Positions 8,489 to 19,746 are shown, numbered from the stretch's first letter. The stretch: DNA of 64,000 nt from Alcaligenaceae bacterium (GCA_012727555.1 JAAYGT010000027.1:17145-81144), one strand, 5' to 3'. Notes: generated from the letters alone by a model not told the origin. Made by a program: numbers and translations.

Positions 8489-10284
8489 TGACCGAGACCC
8501 TTGTCCGCATCGAGAACCTTTCGGTCAGCATTGCTTCTGATCACGGGGTTGTGCAGGCTGTGCAGTCGCTCAGTCTTGCACTGCAGCGCTCGGAAACCTT
8601 CGCCCTGGTGGGTGAATCCGGTTCGGGTAAAAGCATCACGGCACTTGCCTTGTTGCGTTTGCTGCCTGATGCTGCCCGGCTCAGTGCATCCGGCCTGTAT
8701 CTTGGCTCACGGAATCTGCTTGGCCTTCCCGAGCGCAGCCTGCGCGACATCCGCGGTGGCCGCATCGGCATCATTTTCCAGGAGCCAGCCACCAGTCTGA
8801 ACCCCGTGATGTCGGTGGGCGAGCAGATCATCGAGGTGCTGCGTCGGCACACACCGTTGCGTGGTTCAGCCCTCAGGGTGCGTGCCATTGAGTGGCTGGC
8901 GCGTGTCGGCCTGCCCGAGCCAGATCAACGCATTGATGATTATCCTTTTCAGTTCTCCGGGGGACAAAAGCAGCGCATCATGATTGCGCTGGCCTTGGCC
9001 GGCGAGCCTGATGTGCTGATTGCCGATGAGCCCACCACGGCGCTTGATGTCACTGTGCAAGCCCAGATTCTGGAATTGCTGGCCGATATCCAGCGTGAAA
9101 TGGGGCTGGCAATTTTGCTCATTACCCATGATCTGGCCGTGGTGCGGCAGGTGGCCGATCATGTGGCACTGATGCGGGCGGGGCGCATCCTCGAGGTACG
9201 CCCCGCAGACGATTTTTTCAGTGCGCCCGATCATCCCTATGCCCGACAACTGCTTGATGCCTTGCCCACAGCTGCACGCAGGGGCCAAAGGTTGTCGGAC
9301 ATCGATCAGGTTTTTGAGCAGCCGGCTGACATACGTTCTGAAAAGACTCTTGAGACGCAGTCCGGAACGCAGCCCAAGCCGCCTGTTGAACTACGCGCTG
9401 AAGCTTTGCCCCTGGAGCGCCCTGAAAGGAGCGATGCATCACGACAGACTGATCAAAAGCACGGTTCACGGCTCCGCGAACAGCCTAAGCCCGTTCTGAG
9501 TGTCAAAGACCTTGACGTGGGTTATTTGAAGTCACGTCGCTTTTTCTGGCAACCACGTCAGGTGATACCGGTTGTGCGTGGCGTAACCTTTGACCTCTAC
9601 CCGGGTGAAACGCTGGCATTGCTCGGTGAGTCTGGATGCGGAAAAACCACAGTGGCCCGCAGCCTGCTCCGGCTGCTTGATCGCCAGGCGCGGGTTGCCG
9701 GGCAGGTTCTGCTGGCGGGCATTTCGGTGCTTGACGCAGGTTCAGCACGCTTGCGTCAGTTGCGCCGAGCACTGCAAATTGTTTTTCAGGATCCTTATGC
9801 ATCCTTGAATCCGAGAATGCCGGTGGGGCAGGTGCTTGAAGAGGGGCTGGTTTCATTGCAGCCTCATCTGTCGCCTGATCAGCGCAAACGGCGAATACAA
9901 CACCTGATCGACCGTGTCGGCTTGCCTGCATCCACGGTTCAGCGCTATGCTCACGAGTTCTCCGGCGGGCAGCGGCAGCGTATTGCCATTGCCCGCGCTT
10001 TGGCGGTTGAGCCACACGTTCTTGTGTGCGACGAACCTACATCGGCACTTGATGTATCTGTGCAGGCCCAGATTCTCGATCTCCTGAGCGATCTGCAAAA
10101 AGAAACAAACATGGCCTACCTGTTCATTACCCACAACTTTGGTGTGGTCGAATACCTGGCTGATCGCGTTGTAATCATGAGTCAGGGGCGTATTATTGAA
10201 CAGGGGGCGGCTGAGCAGGTGCTTTGCCGGCCTGCGCAGGCCGAGACCCAACGTCTCTTGCAGGCTGTTCCACGAATTTACTGA
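8488..10284 (+). CDS. Fused double ABC ATPase (OppD-OppF/YejF type)
   Basis: This 598-residue protein carries two complete nucleotide-binding domains and powers the importer. Domain 1 has Walker A GESGSGKS, signature FSGGQKQR and Walker B VLIADEPTTALD. Domain 2 has GESGCGKT, FSGGQRQR and VLVCDEPTSALD. A polar linker of about 60 residues (near 275-335) joins them. Fused D-F ATPases are known from YejF-like systems. Translation is coupled to the upstream permease through TAATG. Both domains look catalytically intact. Confidence 0.93.
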   Translation: MTETLVRIENLSVSIASDHGVVQAVQSLSLALQRSETFALVGESGSGKSITALALLRLLPDAARLSASGLYLGSRNLLGLPERSLRDIRGGRIGIIFQEPATSLNPVMSVGEQIIEVLRRHTPLRGSALRVRAIEWLARVGLPEPDQRIDDYPFQFSGGQKQRIMIALALAGEPDVLIADEPTTALDVTVQAQILELLADIQREMGLAILLITHDLAVVRQVADHVALMRAGRILEVRPADDFFSAPDHPYARQLLDALPTAARRGQRLSDIDQVFEQPADIRSEKTLETQSGTQPKPPVELRAEALPLERPERSDASRQTDQKHGSRLREQPKPVLSVKDLDVGYLKSRRFFWQPRQVIPVVRGVTFDLYPGETLALLGESGCGKTTVARSLLRLLDRQARVAGQVLLAGISVLDAGSARLRQLRRALQIVFQDPYASLNPRMPVGQVLEEGLVSLQPHLSPDQRKRRIQHLIDRVGLPASTVQRYAHEFSGGQRQRIAIARALAVEPHVLVCDEPTSALDVSVQAQILDLLSDLQKETNMAYLFITHNFGVVEYLADRVVIMSQGRIIEQGAAEQVLCRPAQAETQRLLQAVPRIY

Positions 10285-10294
10285 CACCTTTGCC

Positions 10295-10819
10295 ATGTCT
10301 CTTAAAGTATTTGATCTTCAGTGCGATCACGGCCATGTCTTCGAGGGCTGGTTTGCATCGCACGATGCGTTCAACGATCAGCAGGCCAGGGGGTTGCTGT
10401 CGTGTCCGGTATGCAACAGTCATGCGGTTGAGCGCAAGTTGTCAGCCCCTCGTCTCAATGTCAGCCACCTGCGTGCCGCAAAGGTGTCGGCGTCAACAGG
10501 GCAGGCCGGTGCCGGCTCACAGGGTGGGCATGCGCAGGCAGTGCAGTCCGCTCCCGATCACGCTACAGAACCCGTGGTGCCATCAGAGCAATTTGCTCAA
10601 CTGCAGGCACAGGTTCTGCAGCATCTTCGTGCCATGGTGCGTTCGTCTGAAAATGTAGGTGCTCGTTTTGCCGATGAAGCACGCCTGATTCACCAGGGGC
10701 AGGCGCCTGATCGTGCGATCCGTGGCGTTGCAACACCACAGGAATGCCAGGAATTGCTGGAAGAGGGCATTGCCGCCTTGCCTGTTCCTGATCTGCTCGA
10801 TGACGATCGTCTGCACTGA
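10295..10819 (+). CDS. DUF1178 family protein
   Basis: The 174-residue product starts MSLKVFDLQCDHGHVFEGWF and contains LLSCPVCNS, a typical DUF1178 N-terminus with a small Cys motif that may bind metal. The central part is low in complexity and the C-terminal part is helical. The open frame extends 33 codons upstream into the ATPase gene, but the family start is the ATG at 10295, ten bases after the ATPase stop. It is probably the last gene of the nuclease/ABC operon. Function is unknown. Confidence 0.85.
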   Translation: MSLKVFDLQCDHGHVFEGWFASHDAFNDQQARGLLSCPVCNSHAVERKLSAPRLNVSHLRAAKVSASTGQAGAGSQGGHAQAVQSAPDHATEPVVPSEQFAQLQAQVLQHLRAMVRSSENVGARFADEARLIHQGQAPDRAIRGVATPQECQELLEEGIAALPVPDLLDDDRLH

Positions 10820-10853
10820 GGGTGGGGCGATATCGAATGTTTCGACATGAAAA

Positions 10854-10883
10854 CGGCCCTGAACCGTTCAGGTTTCAGGGCCG
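10854..10883 (-). terminator. Terminator between DUF1178 gene and efp
   Basis: A perfect 10-bp stem (10854-10863 with 10874-10883) encloses a 10-nt loop. On the minus strand it is followed by TTTT, so it should end efp transcripts. It may also stop rightward transcription of the ABC operon, though the T-tract on that side is weak. Confidence 0.7.
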
Positions 10884-10918
10884 CTTTGGTATGAACTGCA
10901 GCGTCAAGCTGTAGAGCG

Positions 10919-11476
10919 TTACATTGCGCGACTACGGTATTCGCCTGTGCGTGTATCGATTTCGATTTTGTCACCGATATTGCAGAACAGGGGAACGCTG
11001 ATTTCCATGCCGGTATTGATTTTGGCCGGTTTCAGAACCTTGCCCGAGGTGTCGCCCTTGACAGCGGGTTCTGTGTAGGTGATCTCACGAACCACAATGG
11101 TGGGCAGCTCAACAGAAATGGCGCGTCCTTCGTAGAACACGACTTCCACTTCCATACCTTCTTCAAGGTAGTTCAGCGCATCGCCCATGCTTTCTGCTTC
11201 AACTTCGTACTGATTGTATTCTTCGTCCATGAAGGCATACATGGGATCGGCGAAGTAGGAGTAGGTGCAGGTTTTGTGCTCAAGAACAACGACTTCGAAC
11301 TTTTCGTCGGCCTTGTAGACGGATTCGCTGCCCGATGCCGTGAGCAGGTTCTTGAACTTGAGTTTGACAACAGCGGCGTTACGACCCGATTTGTTGTATT
11401 CAGCTTTCTGAACAACCAGGGGATCATTGCCCACCATGACAACATTGCCGACACGTAATTCTTGTGCGGTTTTCAT
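10919..11476 (-). CDS. efp: Elongation factor P
   Basis: EF-P enters the ribosomal E site and relieves stalling at consecutive prolines. The product is 185 residues with three OB-like domains, the family norm. The tip of the modification loop reads YNKSGRNA with arginine at residue 32, which marks the type modified by EarP-mediated arginine rhamnosylation rather than by lysine beta-lysylation. The earP gene lies directly upstream on the same strand, 78 bp away, so enzyme and target are likely co-transcribed. Confidence 0.97.
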   Translation of the reverse strand: MKTAQELRVGNVVMVGNDPLVVQKAEYNKSGRNAAVVKLKFKNLLTASGSESVYKADEKFEVVVLEHKTCTYSYFADPMYAFMDEEYNQYEVEAESMGDALNYLEEGMEVEVVFYEGRAISVELPTIVVREITYTEPAVKGDTSGKVLKPAKINTGMEISVPLFCNIGDKIEIDTRTGEYRSRAM

Positions 11477-11554
11477 AAAATAGAGACTCCGGGAAGGGAT
11501 TGCTCCGCCAGATCGTGAAGCCGAGCCGGAGCAGGTAGTGCAAAACGTGGCATT

Positions 11555-12772
11555 TTAACCTGTTCCCGATTTTTGCGCGCAGAATTCCAGCAAGCGTGTT
11601 GCCAGATCGGGTTCCCCTGCAAGCCTTGTGTACCAGTCGTGCATGCTCCGCTGCCAGTTGCCCAGGGTGTCAGGCGCAAGAGCCTGGGCAAGTGCTGTAT
11701 CAACCGCGGGTTGGCCTGGCAGGCCATTCCACGCCCGCATCAAGGTTTTGACGCTTTCTGGAAGCGGGCTGCATGCCAGGAACGCATTGAGCTTGATGTG
11801 ATGGGCCTGTTCGGGTTGCGAGTAGATCTGCCACACCATGGGGCGTTGCGCCCAAAGGCCGCGCACCAGAGAGTCCTCGCCTCGTACGAAGTTCAGGTGA
11901 CTGCCCCATAGCAAGGTATCGAAGTCGTGTTGTGCCACAAAGGGAATGCTGCGCAGCAACACGGCACATTCATGACGGGATCCCTGATGGTATTTCAGGG
12001 TATCGGGCAATGGGCCGGGGTGAAGAATAACGGCTTTTCTGCCGCATTTTTGAATTCCGGTGATCAGCTCCTGTACCGGGGCGTCACGATAACCGAAAAG
12101 CAGTATGTGCAGCGCACCTTCGTCAAGATGGCAACGGGCAACGGGGTCAAGGTTCAGTGTCCGTAGCAAACGTTGGTGGTTTTCAGGGGTGTGCAGCCAG
12201 TTTTTGCGTCGGGTTTCAAGATCCGGTTCCCGCAGCAGGCCACCGGTACGCGCAGTGAAACCCGGAAAGAAAAAGAATTTGCGCAGACCGTTTGGTTGAA
12301 TCGAGGGCAGACCGTGCCACTCATTGACCCAGTCTTCGGCACTCAGGTATTCCAGGTTGATCCAGAGCCGCGTGCTGCCAGGCATGCGCAGACTGAATGC
12401 TTCGGGTAGATCGCATCCGAACGCTTCGATGACGATTTCGGACGGTTGTTCGATGCGTGATGCTTCATGCCATTGAACGACATCAATACCCTGGATGTGC
12501 TGGTTTGCCTTTGAAGGGTCAAGATCCGGCACCAGCAGGGCCAGGCGGTGCAGGTCATCAATGAACAGACGAACTTTCACCGGGGGGGGAGATGATGCAG
12601 TACCTGACGGGAGCGTTTCGTGTGGGTGGGCAGGCGAGCAGAGCGCTGCTGATTCGGGCAGGGTGGCGACCTGCCAGGTGGCCTGGGCTTTGATATGAAG
12701 TGATAAACGCCAGCAGATGCCGGCGTCACCCAGGTTGTCGATGACGCGGCAAAAGATATCGAATGACTGCAC
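11555..12772 (-). CDS. earP: EF-P arginine rhamnosyltransferase EarP
   Basis: EarP transfers rhamnose from dTDP-rhamnose to Arg32 of EF-P in the cytoplasm. The 405-residue product has the EarP (formerly DUF2331) N-terminus FCRVIDNLGDAGICWRL and the C-terminal sugar-nucleotide region with FVRGEDSLVRGLWAQRPMVW, IYSQPEQAH and KLNAFL. The start is GTG at 12772. The gene precedes efp, whose residue 32 is indeed arginine. Use of dTDP-rhamnose is established for the family, not visible here. Confidence 0.95.
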   Translation of the reverse strand: MQSFDIFCRVIDNLGDAGICWRLSLHIKAQATWQVATLPESAALCSPAHPHETLPSGTASSPPPVKVRLFIDDLHRLALLVPDLDPSKANQHIQGIDVVQWHEASRIEQPSEIVIEAFGCDLPEAFSLRMPGSTRLWINLEYLSAEDWVNEWHGLPSIQPNGLRKFFFFPGFTARTGGLLREPDLETRRKNWLHTPENHQRLLRTLNLDPVARCHLDEGALHILLFGYRDAPVQELITGIQKCGRKAVILHPGPLPDTLKYHQGSRHECAVLLRSIPFVAQHDFDTLLWGSHLNFVRGEDSLVRGLWAQRPMVWQIYSQPEQAHHIKLNAFLACSPLPESVKTLMRAWNGLPGQPAVDTALAQALAPDTLGNWQRSMHDWYTRLAGEPDLATRLLEFCAQKSGTG

Positions 12773-12784
12773 AACAGAAGCGTA

Positions 12785-13993
12785 TCAGTGAAACTGGATG
12801 GGGCCTGGGTTGACTTCTTCGGGTAATTCCGGGTGTACCATTTCGCCCATAGGGTTGGGGAAATAGGGAGCCCCGCAGTCTTCGCAGAATTCGCCGGGAT
12901 GCAGCCCCGGCAGTCTTCGCACTTCAGCGATACCGAGTTCTTTGAGCAGTGCTGCAATTTGATCCGTCAGGGAGGGTTCTTCAGAGTCGATGGTTTCGGC
13001 CATGGCTTCTTCTTTGCTGAGAATGGGCCAGATGCACCCGTAGATGACATCGTTGCCCTGACGTGGGCTCAGGCCGATGCGGTATTCTTCCGGGGAATTT
13101 TCACCACAGGCCATGACGGTGGCGCGCAGGTTGTCGGGTGACAGGTTGGCGGCCATATGCAGCCAGGTGATGGCGGCCTTGACGGCCATGGGACGAATGC
13201 GTCGGTCGGATTCGCGGTTATTCAGATAGAACGCGTTTGGAACCATGATTTCCACATGGCAGCCGGTGAAGATGGACGATACAGTGGTGTGGGTGCTGTC
13301 GTACCAGGCCTGAATGCAGTCGAAACGTGAAAAAAAGGACGTTTCGTCTTGCTGTGTTTGCCAGCGGAAAAATGCATTCCCCTTGGGTACCACAATGGCC
13401 CCTACAAGAAACCGCGCATCGGCCAGAACCCCATCGTGATGGTTGCTTTCCCGGAGGGTGAAATCGGGGATGTGGGCGGGATCGAGTGCTTTGAGTGCCA
13501 GTTGCTGGGTCCAGTGACGAGTTTCATGGAACGACTGCGGCATTTGTTCGAAGCTGACAAGATCGGGCAGCAGTACAAAGGTACTGTCGGGAGCCAGGGT
13601 GGTCTCGACCAGACACTTTTCAAAGTGCCTGAGCTGGGCTTCGGTGATACGATCTTCTTTGGGCAGCTGGTAACGTGTCCAGGCAAGAAAAGGTACGGTA
13701 ATGAGCAAGGCCTGGTAGTGCTTGCGCTTGTGAGTGAAGACGGCGGATTCAGAATAGGTTTCCACCTCTTCTGCAAGCAGTTCGTAGGCATGACTGTCGT
13801 CAGTCATGAGTTGCTCAAGGACCGTTTCGACAGTACGGTTCTTTTTTCCCAGCAGAATTTTGTCGATCTGGGCACCCAGCAGGGCTTCCCAGTAATGGTC
13901 TTCGATGCGACTGCCCGAACGCCCCAGTTCAATAGCAAGATTGAGCAGGCGTTGGGCATCGCGGGAAAGACGGGACGGCGGGGTAACAGGCAT
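12785..13993 (-). CDS. DUF2863 family protein
   Basis: The 402-residue cytoplasmic-looking protein resembles the DUF2863 proteins of Burkholderiales, which have no known function. Features include an N-terminal helical stretch with IELGRSGSRIEDHYWE and a C-terminal CEDCGAPYFPNPMGEMVHPE segment with a CxxC pair that could bind zinc. Two starts are possible: ATG at 13993 (chosen) and GTG at 14005; neither has a strong ribosome-binding site. It lies between acnA and earP on the same strand with short gaps, so it may be read through from acnA and into earP. Confidence 0.75.
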   Translation of the reverse strand: MPVTPPSRLSRDAQRLLNLAIELGRSGSRIEDHYWEALLGAQIDKILLGKKNRTVETVLEQLMTDDSHAYELLAEEVETYSESAVFTHKRKHYQALLITVPFLAWTRYQLPKEDRITEAQLRHFEKCLVETTLAPDSTFVLLPDLVSFEQMPQSFHETRHWTQQLALKALDPAHIPDFTLRESNHHDGVLADARFLVGAIVVPKGNAFFRWQTQQDETSFFSRFDCIQAWYDSTHTTVSSIFTGCHVEIMVPNAFYLNNRESDRRIRPMAVKAAITWLHMAANLSPDNLRATVMACGENSPEEYRIGLSPRQGNDVIYGCIWPILSKEEAMAETIDSEEPSLTDQIAALLKELGIAEVRRLPGLHPGEFCEDCGAPYFPNPMGEMVHPELPEEVNPGPIQFH

Positions 13994-14052
13994 ACTAGGA
14001 CGCACACAGTAATAAAAAACTCAGGGCTTCTAGTGTACCGTTACCCGCCGAC

Positions 14053-16752
14053 TCATGCGAGTTGTTGACGCAACACGTAGGGCAAAATACCGCCGTGCAC
14101 GTAGTAATCTGCTTCGGTTTCCGTATCGATACGCAGCAACACCGTAATTTCACGACGGCTTCCGTCAGGTTTTTCAATGACCAGAACGACATCCTGCTGT
14201 GGTTTGATGCCATTTTCGAGGCCATGAACCGAGAATACTTCGGAGCCATCAATGCCCAGCGACTGAACACTGTCGTTGCCTTTGAACTGCAAGGCCAGCA
14301 CACCCATGCCGATCAGGTTGCTGCGATGAATACGCTCGAAACTGCGTGCAATGACAGCGCGAACCCCAAGCAGTTGCGTACCCTTTGCGGCCCAGTCCCG
14401 TGATGAGCCTGTGCCGTACTCTTCACCGGCAAAAATGACGGTAGGTGTGTTTTCAGCTTGATAGCGCATGGCAGCATCGTAGATGGTCATACGCTCTTTT
14501 TCCGGTTGATGGAAGGTTTCACCGCCTTCGAAGCGATTGCCATCAGGTAGCGGCGGGATCATGAGGTTTTTGATGCGTACATTGGCGAAGGTGCCACGCA
14601 TCATGACTTCGTGATTGCCACGGCGTGATCCGTAGCTGTTGAAGTCGTCAGGGGTAACGCCGTGTTCTTTGAGCCATTGTCCGGCTGGTGAGGCTTCCTT
14701 GATGGATCCGGCTGGCGAGATATGGTCGGTTGTGACGGAGTCACCGAAAATGGCCAGCGCACGCGCCCCCTTGACCACGGCAATGGTCGGGGGTGTCATG
14801 GTGAAGTCCTTGAAAAAGGGCGGCTGTGCGATGTAGGTGGATTCCGGCCAGGTGTAGGTCTCGCCCGCAACGCCCGAGATTTTTTCCCACAATTTGCCTG
14901 GGTTGCTTTCAATCTGGGCATAGTTTGTACGGAAATCCTCAGGCTCGAGGGCCTGCAGCATAAGCGCCTTGACCTCGGCATTCGAGGGCCAGATATCGCC
15001 GAGCCAGACATCGCCGTGTTTGCCTTTGCCGACAGGTTCTGCCATCAGGTTGCGGCGTACGGTACCCGCCAGCGCAAAGGCCACAACCAGTGGTGGTGAT
15101 GCCAGGAAGTTCGCTTTGATATTGGGATGAATACGTGCTTCAAAATTGCGATTTCCAGACAGCACGGCAGCACAGACAAGATTATTCTGAACAATCGCTT
15201 CGTTGATGTCGGCAGCAAGGTCACCGGCATTGCCGATACATGTGGTGCAGCCGTAGGCGCCCACATTGAAGCCAAGTTTTTCCAGGTAATGCAACAAGCC
15301 GGTCTTGGTCAGATATTCTGTGACGACCCGTGAGCCGGGTGCCAACGACGTTTTAATATGACGCGGTACTTTGAGCCCGAGTTCCACCGCCTTTTTGGCC
15401 ATCAGGCCAGCCGCCAGCATTACGCTGGGGTTCGAGGTGTTGGTGCACGAGGTGATGGCCGCGATCATGATGTCGCCATGGCGAAGTTCGTTGTCGTGTG
15501 ATGTGGTGATGACATCGGTCAGGCGTTCGGCAGGTTGGTTGAAGCCGGTTGGCCCTGCCTCGCTGAACAAAGTGTCGAATGTGGTTTTCAGGGCTTCCAG
15601 TTCGATGCGGTCTTGCGGGCGTTTGGGGCCGGCAAGCGAGGGGGTGACCGTGGACAGATCAAGTGTGAGCAACTGGCTGTACCGGATATCGCGGGCCTCT
15701 GGTACGCCGTACATGGCCTGTGCCTTGAAATACGCTTTGAGCGCCTTGACTTCTTTGTCGGTGCGACCAGTGATCCTGAAGTAATCGAGGGTTTTGTCGT
15801 CGACCGGGAAAAAGCCCATGGTTGCGCCGTATTCCGGTGCCATGTTGGCGATGGTGGCGCGGTCGGTGACCGACAGCCCTGCTGTACCTGATCCACAGAA
15901 CTCCACAAACTTGCCGACCACTTTATGCTTGCGCAATAGTTCAGTCAAAGTAAGTACGAGGTCTGTGGCGGTGATGCCGCCACGCAATTGCCCTGTCAGT
16001 TCAACGCCCACCACGTCAGGTGTCAACATGTACACAGGTTGGCCCAGCATGGCGGCTTCGGCTTCGATGCCGCCTACACCCCAACCCACAACGCCGATAC
16101 CGTTGATCATGGTGGTGTGGCTGTCGGTGCCGACCAAGGTGTCGGGGTAGTACACGTTGGTCGGCTTGTCGTGGTGCACGCCACGGGCCAGGTACTCGAG
16201 ATTGACCTGATGCACAATACCAAAGCCCGGGGGAACCACACCGAAGGTGTTGAAAGCCTGCATGCCCCATTTCATGAACTGGTAACGTTCGCGGTTGCGC
16301 TTGAATTCCAGTTTCATGTTCAGATCGAGCGCTTTTTTGCTGCCGTAATGATCAATCATGACCGAGTGATCAACGACCAGATCAACAGGGACCAGAGGTT
16401 CGATGCGTTTTGGGTCGAGTTTCATTCCTTGCGCAACCGCACGCATTGCCGCCAGGTCGGCCAGTAGAGGAATGCCGGTAAAGTCTTGCAGTATGACCCG
16501 CGACACAACAAAAGGGATTTCTGTCGTGCGCTTGGCGTTGGGCTTCCAGGTGGCCAGATCACGTACATGCTTGCGCGTTATTTTTTTGCCATCACAGTTG
16601 CGCAGTACGGATTCAAGCACAATGCGCAGCGAGATGGGCAGTGACTGGATGTCGGCCTTGAGGGCTTTACCTAGTGCGGGCAGTGAGTGAAACCGGCCTG
16701 TTTTTCGCCCGATTGTGAATTCCTGAAGCGTGTCGAAAGGGTTGTGCAGCAT
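14053..16752 (-). CDS. acnA: Aconitate hydratase A
   Basis: Aconitase A interconverts citrate and isocitrate through a [4Fe-4S] cluster. The 899-residue length fits AcnA/IRP1-type enzymes. Cluster cysteines lie in SCTNTSNPS (about residue 430) and [12 protein letters not shown] (about residue 503). The C-terminal swivel domain has [15 protein letters not shown]. The ATG is preceded by GGAG on the minus strand, and a candidate -10 TACAAT lies about 45 bp upstream (16796-16801). It is one of three aconitase-family genes in the window, with acnB and acnD. Confidence 0.95.
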   Translation of the reverse strand: MLHNPFDTLQEFTIGRKTGRFHSLPALGKALKADIQSLPISLRIVLESVLRNCDGKKITRKHVRDLATWKPNAKRTTEIPFVVSRVILQDFTGIPLLADLAAMRAVAQGMKLDPKRIEPLVPVDLVVDHSVMIDHYGSKKALDLNMKLEFKRNRERYQFMKWGMQAFNTFGVVPPGFGIVHQVNLEYLARGVHHDKPTNVYYPDTLVGTDSHTTMINGIGVVGWGVGGIEAEAAMLGQPVYMLTPDVVGVELTGQLRGGITATDLVLTLTELLRKHKVVGKFVEFCGSGTAGLSVTDRATIANMAPEYGATMGFFPVDDKTLDYFRITGRTDKEVKALKAYFKAQAMYGVPEARDIRYSQLLTLDLSTVTPSLAGPKRPQDRIELEALKTTFDTLFSEAGPTGFNQPAERLTDVITTSHDNELRHGDIMIAAITSCTNTSNPSVMLAAGLMAKKAVELGLKVPRHIKTSLAPGSRVVTEYLTKTGLLHYLEKLGFNVGAYGCTTCIGNAGDLAADINEAIVQNNLVCAAVLSGNRNFEARIHPNIKANFLASPPLVVAFALAGTVRRNLMAEPVGKGKHGDVWLGDIWPSNAEVKALMLQALEPEDFRTNYAQIESNPGKLWEKISGVAGETYTWPESTYIAQPPFFKDFTMTPPTIAVVKGARALAIFGDSVTTDHISPAGSIKEASPAGQWLKEHGVTPDDFNSYGSRRGNHEVMMRGTFANVRIKNLMIPPLPDGNRFEGGETFHQPEKERMTIYDAAMRYQAENTPTVIFAGEEYGTGSSRDWAAKGTQLLGVRAVIARSFERIHRSNLIGMGVLALQFKGNDSVQSLGIDGSEVFSVHGLENGIKPQQDVVLVIEKPDGSRREITVLLRIDTETEADYYVHGGILPYVLRQQLA

Positions 16753-17075
16753 GATGGTGTCTCCGGAACAGGGTAGCGACCAGGGTAAGCGCCTGATTGT
16801 AGGCCCTGTTTGCCGTGAAGGACAGTCGTATCATCCGTTTGCGGGTGAAGTTTTCTTGTTGTGCGAGCTTGCGTGCTACGTTGACCGTTTGCCAGGTCGG
16901 CACTTAGTGCCTTTGTTCCTCATCTGTGCATACCCGGGATGTGCACCCGAAAAACAGAGGCCAGTTCGCGCGAGTGAATGTTTCGCAGCGGCACGAAAAA
17001 ACCCCGCACGGCGGTGTCGTGCGGGGTCGGTAAACAAGGGGGACGATTTGACGCCCACCCTCTCAAGCAGCAGGA
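16753..17075. other. Intergenic region between acnB and acnA
   Basis: This stretch of about 320 bp holds the acnB terminator at its right side and the acnA leader at its left. No further gene or RNA was recognised. Confidence 0.6.
16996..17026 (-). terminator. acnB terminator
   Basis: CCCCGCAC (17002-17009) pairs with GTGCGGGG (17019-17026) around a 9-nt loop. On the minus strand the stem is followed by six Ts (16996-17001). It lies about 50 bp after the acnB stop and is a standard intrinsic terminator. Confidence 0.85.
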
Positions 17076-19667
17076 TCAGACACCGACGGAGTCGGCAATT
17101 TCCTTGTATTCCTCGATCTGGTCGAAGTTCAGGTATTTATAGACTTGATCACTGTTCTTGTTGATCACGCCCATGTCTGCCAGATATTCCTCGCGGGTTG
17201 GAATGCGTCCCAGACGCGAACAGATGGCAGCCAGTTCGGCAGAACCCAGGAACACATTGGTGTTGCGACCCAGACGGTTCGGGAAGTTCCGTGTGCTTGT
17301 GGACATGACGGTTGCGCCTTCGCGTACCTGTGCCTGGTTCCCCATGCACAGCGAGCAACCTGGCATTTCTGTGCGTGCGCCCGCTGTGCCGAATACGCCG
17401 TAGTGGCCTTCTTCGGTGAGCTGATGCTGATCCATTTTGGTGGGCGGCGCAACCCACAGTTTGGCGGGGATATCACGCTTGCCTTCCAGCAGTTTCGAGG
17501 CTGCACGGAAATGACCGATGTTGGTCATGCAGCTGCCGATGAACACTTCATCGATCCCTGTGCCGGCAACGTCGGACAAGGTTTTGACGTCATCGGGATC
17601 GTTCGGGCAGGCAACGATAGGCTCATGGATTTCGCTCATGTCAATTTCAATGACAGCAGCGTATTCGGCATCGGCATCGGGCTCGAGCAGTTTGGGATCG
17701 GCCAGCCAGGCTTCCATGGCTTTGATGCGGCGAGCCAGCGAGCGCTCGTCTTCGTAGCCGTTGGCGATCATCCACTTGAGCAGCACAATGTTGCTGTTCA
17801 GGTATTCGATGATGGGCTCTTTGTTCAGCCGCACTGTACAACCGGCAGCAGAACGCTCGGCGGACGCATCGGACAATTCGAAGGCTTGCTCGACTTTCAG
17901 GTCAGGCAGGCCTTCGATTTCCAGGATGCGACCAGAGAAAATGTTCTTCTTGCCTTGCTTGGCCACGGTGAGCAGGTCTTGCTTGATGGCATAGAATGGA
18001 ATGGCGTTCACCAGGTCACGCAAAGTGACGCCAGGTTGCATTTTGCCTTTGAAGCGAACCAGAACCGATTCCGGCATGTCGAGCGGCATGACGCCGGTGG
18101 CTGCAGCAAACGCAACCAGACCAGAACCGGCCGGGAAGGAAATACCAATCGGGAAGCGGGTGTGCGAATCGCCACCGGTACCTACGGTGTCGGGCAACAG
18201 CATGCGGTTGAGCCACGAGTGGATCACACCATCGCCTGGGCGCAGCGAAATGCCGCCACGGGTGCTGATGAACTCGGGAAGTGTATGGTGTGTCTTGACA
18301 TCAACGGGCTTGGGGTAAGCCGCAGTGTGGCAGAACGACTGCATGACCAGATCAGCTGAAAAGCCCAGGCAGGCCAGGTCTTTCAGTTCATCGCGTGTCA
18401 TGGGGCCGGTGGTGTCCTGGCTACCAACCGATGTCATTTTGGGTTCGCAGTAGGTACCCGGACGAACGCCTTTGCCTTCAGGCAAGCCACAGGCGCGGCC
18501 GACCATTTTCTGGGCCAGGCTGTAACCTTTGCCGGAATCGGCCGGGTTGTGGGGCAGACGGAACAGTGTCGAGGGGGGCAGACCCAGCGCTTCGCGGGCT
18601 TTGGTGGTCAGGCCACGACCGATGATCAGGGGAATACGGCCACCGGCACGCACTTCGTCGAAGAGTACATCGGATTTGACCTGGAATTCGGCGATGACTT
18701 CGCCGTTTTTCAGAGCCTTGCCTTCATAGGGGCGCAGTTCGATGACATCGCCCATTTCCATTTTGGAAACATCGAGTTCGATCGGCAGCGCGCCGGCATC
18801 TTCCATGGTGTTGTAGAAAATGGGTGCAATCTTGCTGCCCAGGCACACGCCGCCAAAACGCTTGTTGGGAACGAAGGGGATGTCTTCGCCCGTGAACCAC
18901 AAAACGGAGTTTGTGGCTGATTTACGGCTGGAGCCTGTACCGACTACATCACCCACGTAGGCAACCAGGTGGCCTTTGTCTTTGAGCGACTGGATGAAGT
19001 TGACCGGGCCGCGTTTGCCGTCTTCTTCGGGTTCAAATGCTGCACCTTCACGCTTGTTCTTGAGCATGGCCAGGGCATGCAGCGGAATATCAGGACGCGT
19101 GGTGGCATCGGGGGCGGGGGAAAGGTCGTCGGTGTTGGTTTCGCCGGGGACCTTGAAAACAGTGATTGTCAGGCTTTCAGGCAGGGCGGGACGGCTGGTG
19201 AACCATTCGGCTTCAGCCCAGCTTTGCATGACTGCTTTGGCGTTGGCATTGCCCTTGTCGGCTTTTTCCTTGACATCATGGAACGCGTCGAACATCAGCA
19301 GGGTTTTTTTCAGTGCTTCGGCAGCGATGGGGCCGATTGTGGCGTCATCGAGCAGTTCGATCAGTGGGCTGATGTTATAACCACCCAGCATGGTGCCCAG
19401 CAGTTCGGTGGCATGCTTGCGGTCAATGAGTGCACAGGTTTCTTTACCCAGAGCCACGGCAGCAAGGTAGGAGGCCTTCACCTTGGCGGCGTCGTCGACA
19501 CCTGCGGGAACGCGATGGGTGATCAGTTCGACCAGAAAGGCTTCTTCGCCGGCGGGAGGTGCCTTGAGCAGTTCGATGAGATCGGCTGTTTGCCGTGCCG
19601 ACAGTGGCAGGGGGGGGATGCCGAGCGCGGCGCGTTCAGCAACGTGTTGGCGATAGGATTCCAGCAT
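17076..19667 (-). CDS. acnB: Aconitate hydratase B
   Basis: This is the bifunctional aconitate hydratase 2 / 2-methylisocitrate dehydratase. From the ATG at 19667 the product has 863 residues, nearly equal to E. coli AcnB. The open frame runs 56 codons further upstream but [20 protein letters not shown] is the family N-terminus. The HEAT-like AcnB domain comes first. Cluster ligands lie in [10 protein letters not shown] (about residue 714) and [10 protein letters not shown] (about residue 772). Upstream lie a candidate promoter and a 21-bp operator identical to one in the mdh-gntR interval, so the gene is probably controlled by that GntR regulator. Confidence 0.96.
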   Translation of the reverse strand: MLESYRQHVAERAALGIPPLPLSARQTADLIELLKAPPAGEEAFLVELITHRVPAGVDDAAKVKASYLAAVALGKETCALIDRKHATELLGTMLGGYNISPLIELLDDATIGPIAAEALKKTLLMFDAFHDVKEKADKGNANAKAVMQSWAEAEWFTSRPALPESLTITVFKVPGETNTDDLSPAPDATTRPDIPLHALAMLKNKREGAAFEPEEDGKRGPVNFIQSLKDKGHLVAYVGDVVGTGSSRKSATNSVLWFTGEDIPFVPNKRFGGVCLGSKIAPIFYNTMEDAGALPIELDVSKMEMGDVIELRPYEGKALKNGEVIAEFQVKSDVLFDEVRAGGRIPLIIGRGLTTKAREALGLPPSTLFRLPHNPADSGKGYSLAQKMVGRACGLPEGKGVRPGTYCEPKMTSVGSQDTTGPMTRDELKDLACLGFSADLVMQSFCHTAAYPKPVDVKTHHTLPEFISTRGGISLRPGDGVIHSWLNRMLLPDTVGTGGDSHTRFPIGISFPAGSGLVAFAAATGVMPLDMPESVLVRFKGKMQPGVTLRDLVNAIPFYAIKQDLLTVAKQGKKNIFSGRILEIEGLPDLKVEQAFELSDASAERSAAGCTVRLNKEPIIEYLNSNIVLLKWMIANGYEDERSLARRIKAMEAWLADPKLLEPDADAEYAAVIEIDMSEIHEPIVACPNDPDDVKTLSDVAGTGIDEVFIGSCMTNIGHFRAASKLLEGKRDIPAKLWVAPPTKMDQHQLTEEGHYGVFGTAGARTEMPGCSLCMGNQAQVREGATVMSTSTRNFPNRLGRNTNVFLGSAELAAICSRLGRIPTREEYLADMGVINKNSDQVYKYLNFDQIEEYKEIADSVGV

Positions 19668-19714
19668 TTTCTTGCGTGCCCTTACAGATGGGGTTAACGG
19701 ATTGGCTCGAAACA

Positions 19715-19744
19715 ATTGTAGTGTTTTCGAGGGGATAATTGCAA
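19715..19744 (-). promoter_or_regulatory. Candidate acnB promoter
   Basis: On the minus strand TTGCAA (19739-19744) and TACAAT (19715-19720) are 18 bp apart, giving a start site roughly 40 nt upstream of the acnB ATG. The palindromic operator ends 2 bp upstream of the -35 hexamer. Confidence 0.55.
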
Positions 19745-19746
19745 AT

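Noticed and set aside
17145..18359. 404-codon frame opposite acnB
   Set aside because: Antisense shadow of acnB; composition follows the codon structure of the real gene.
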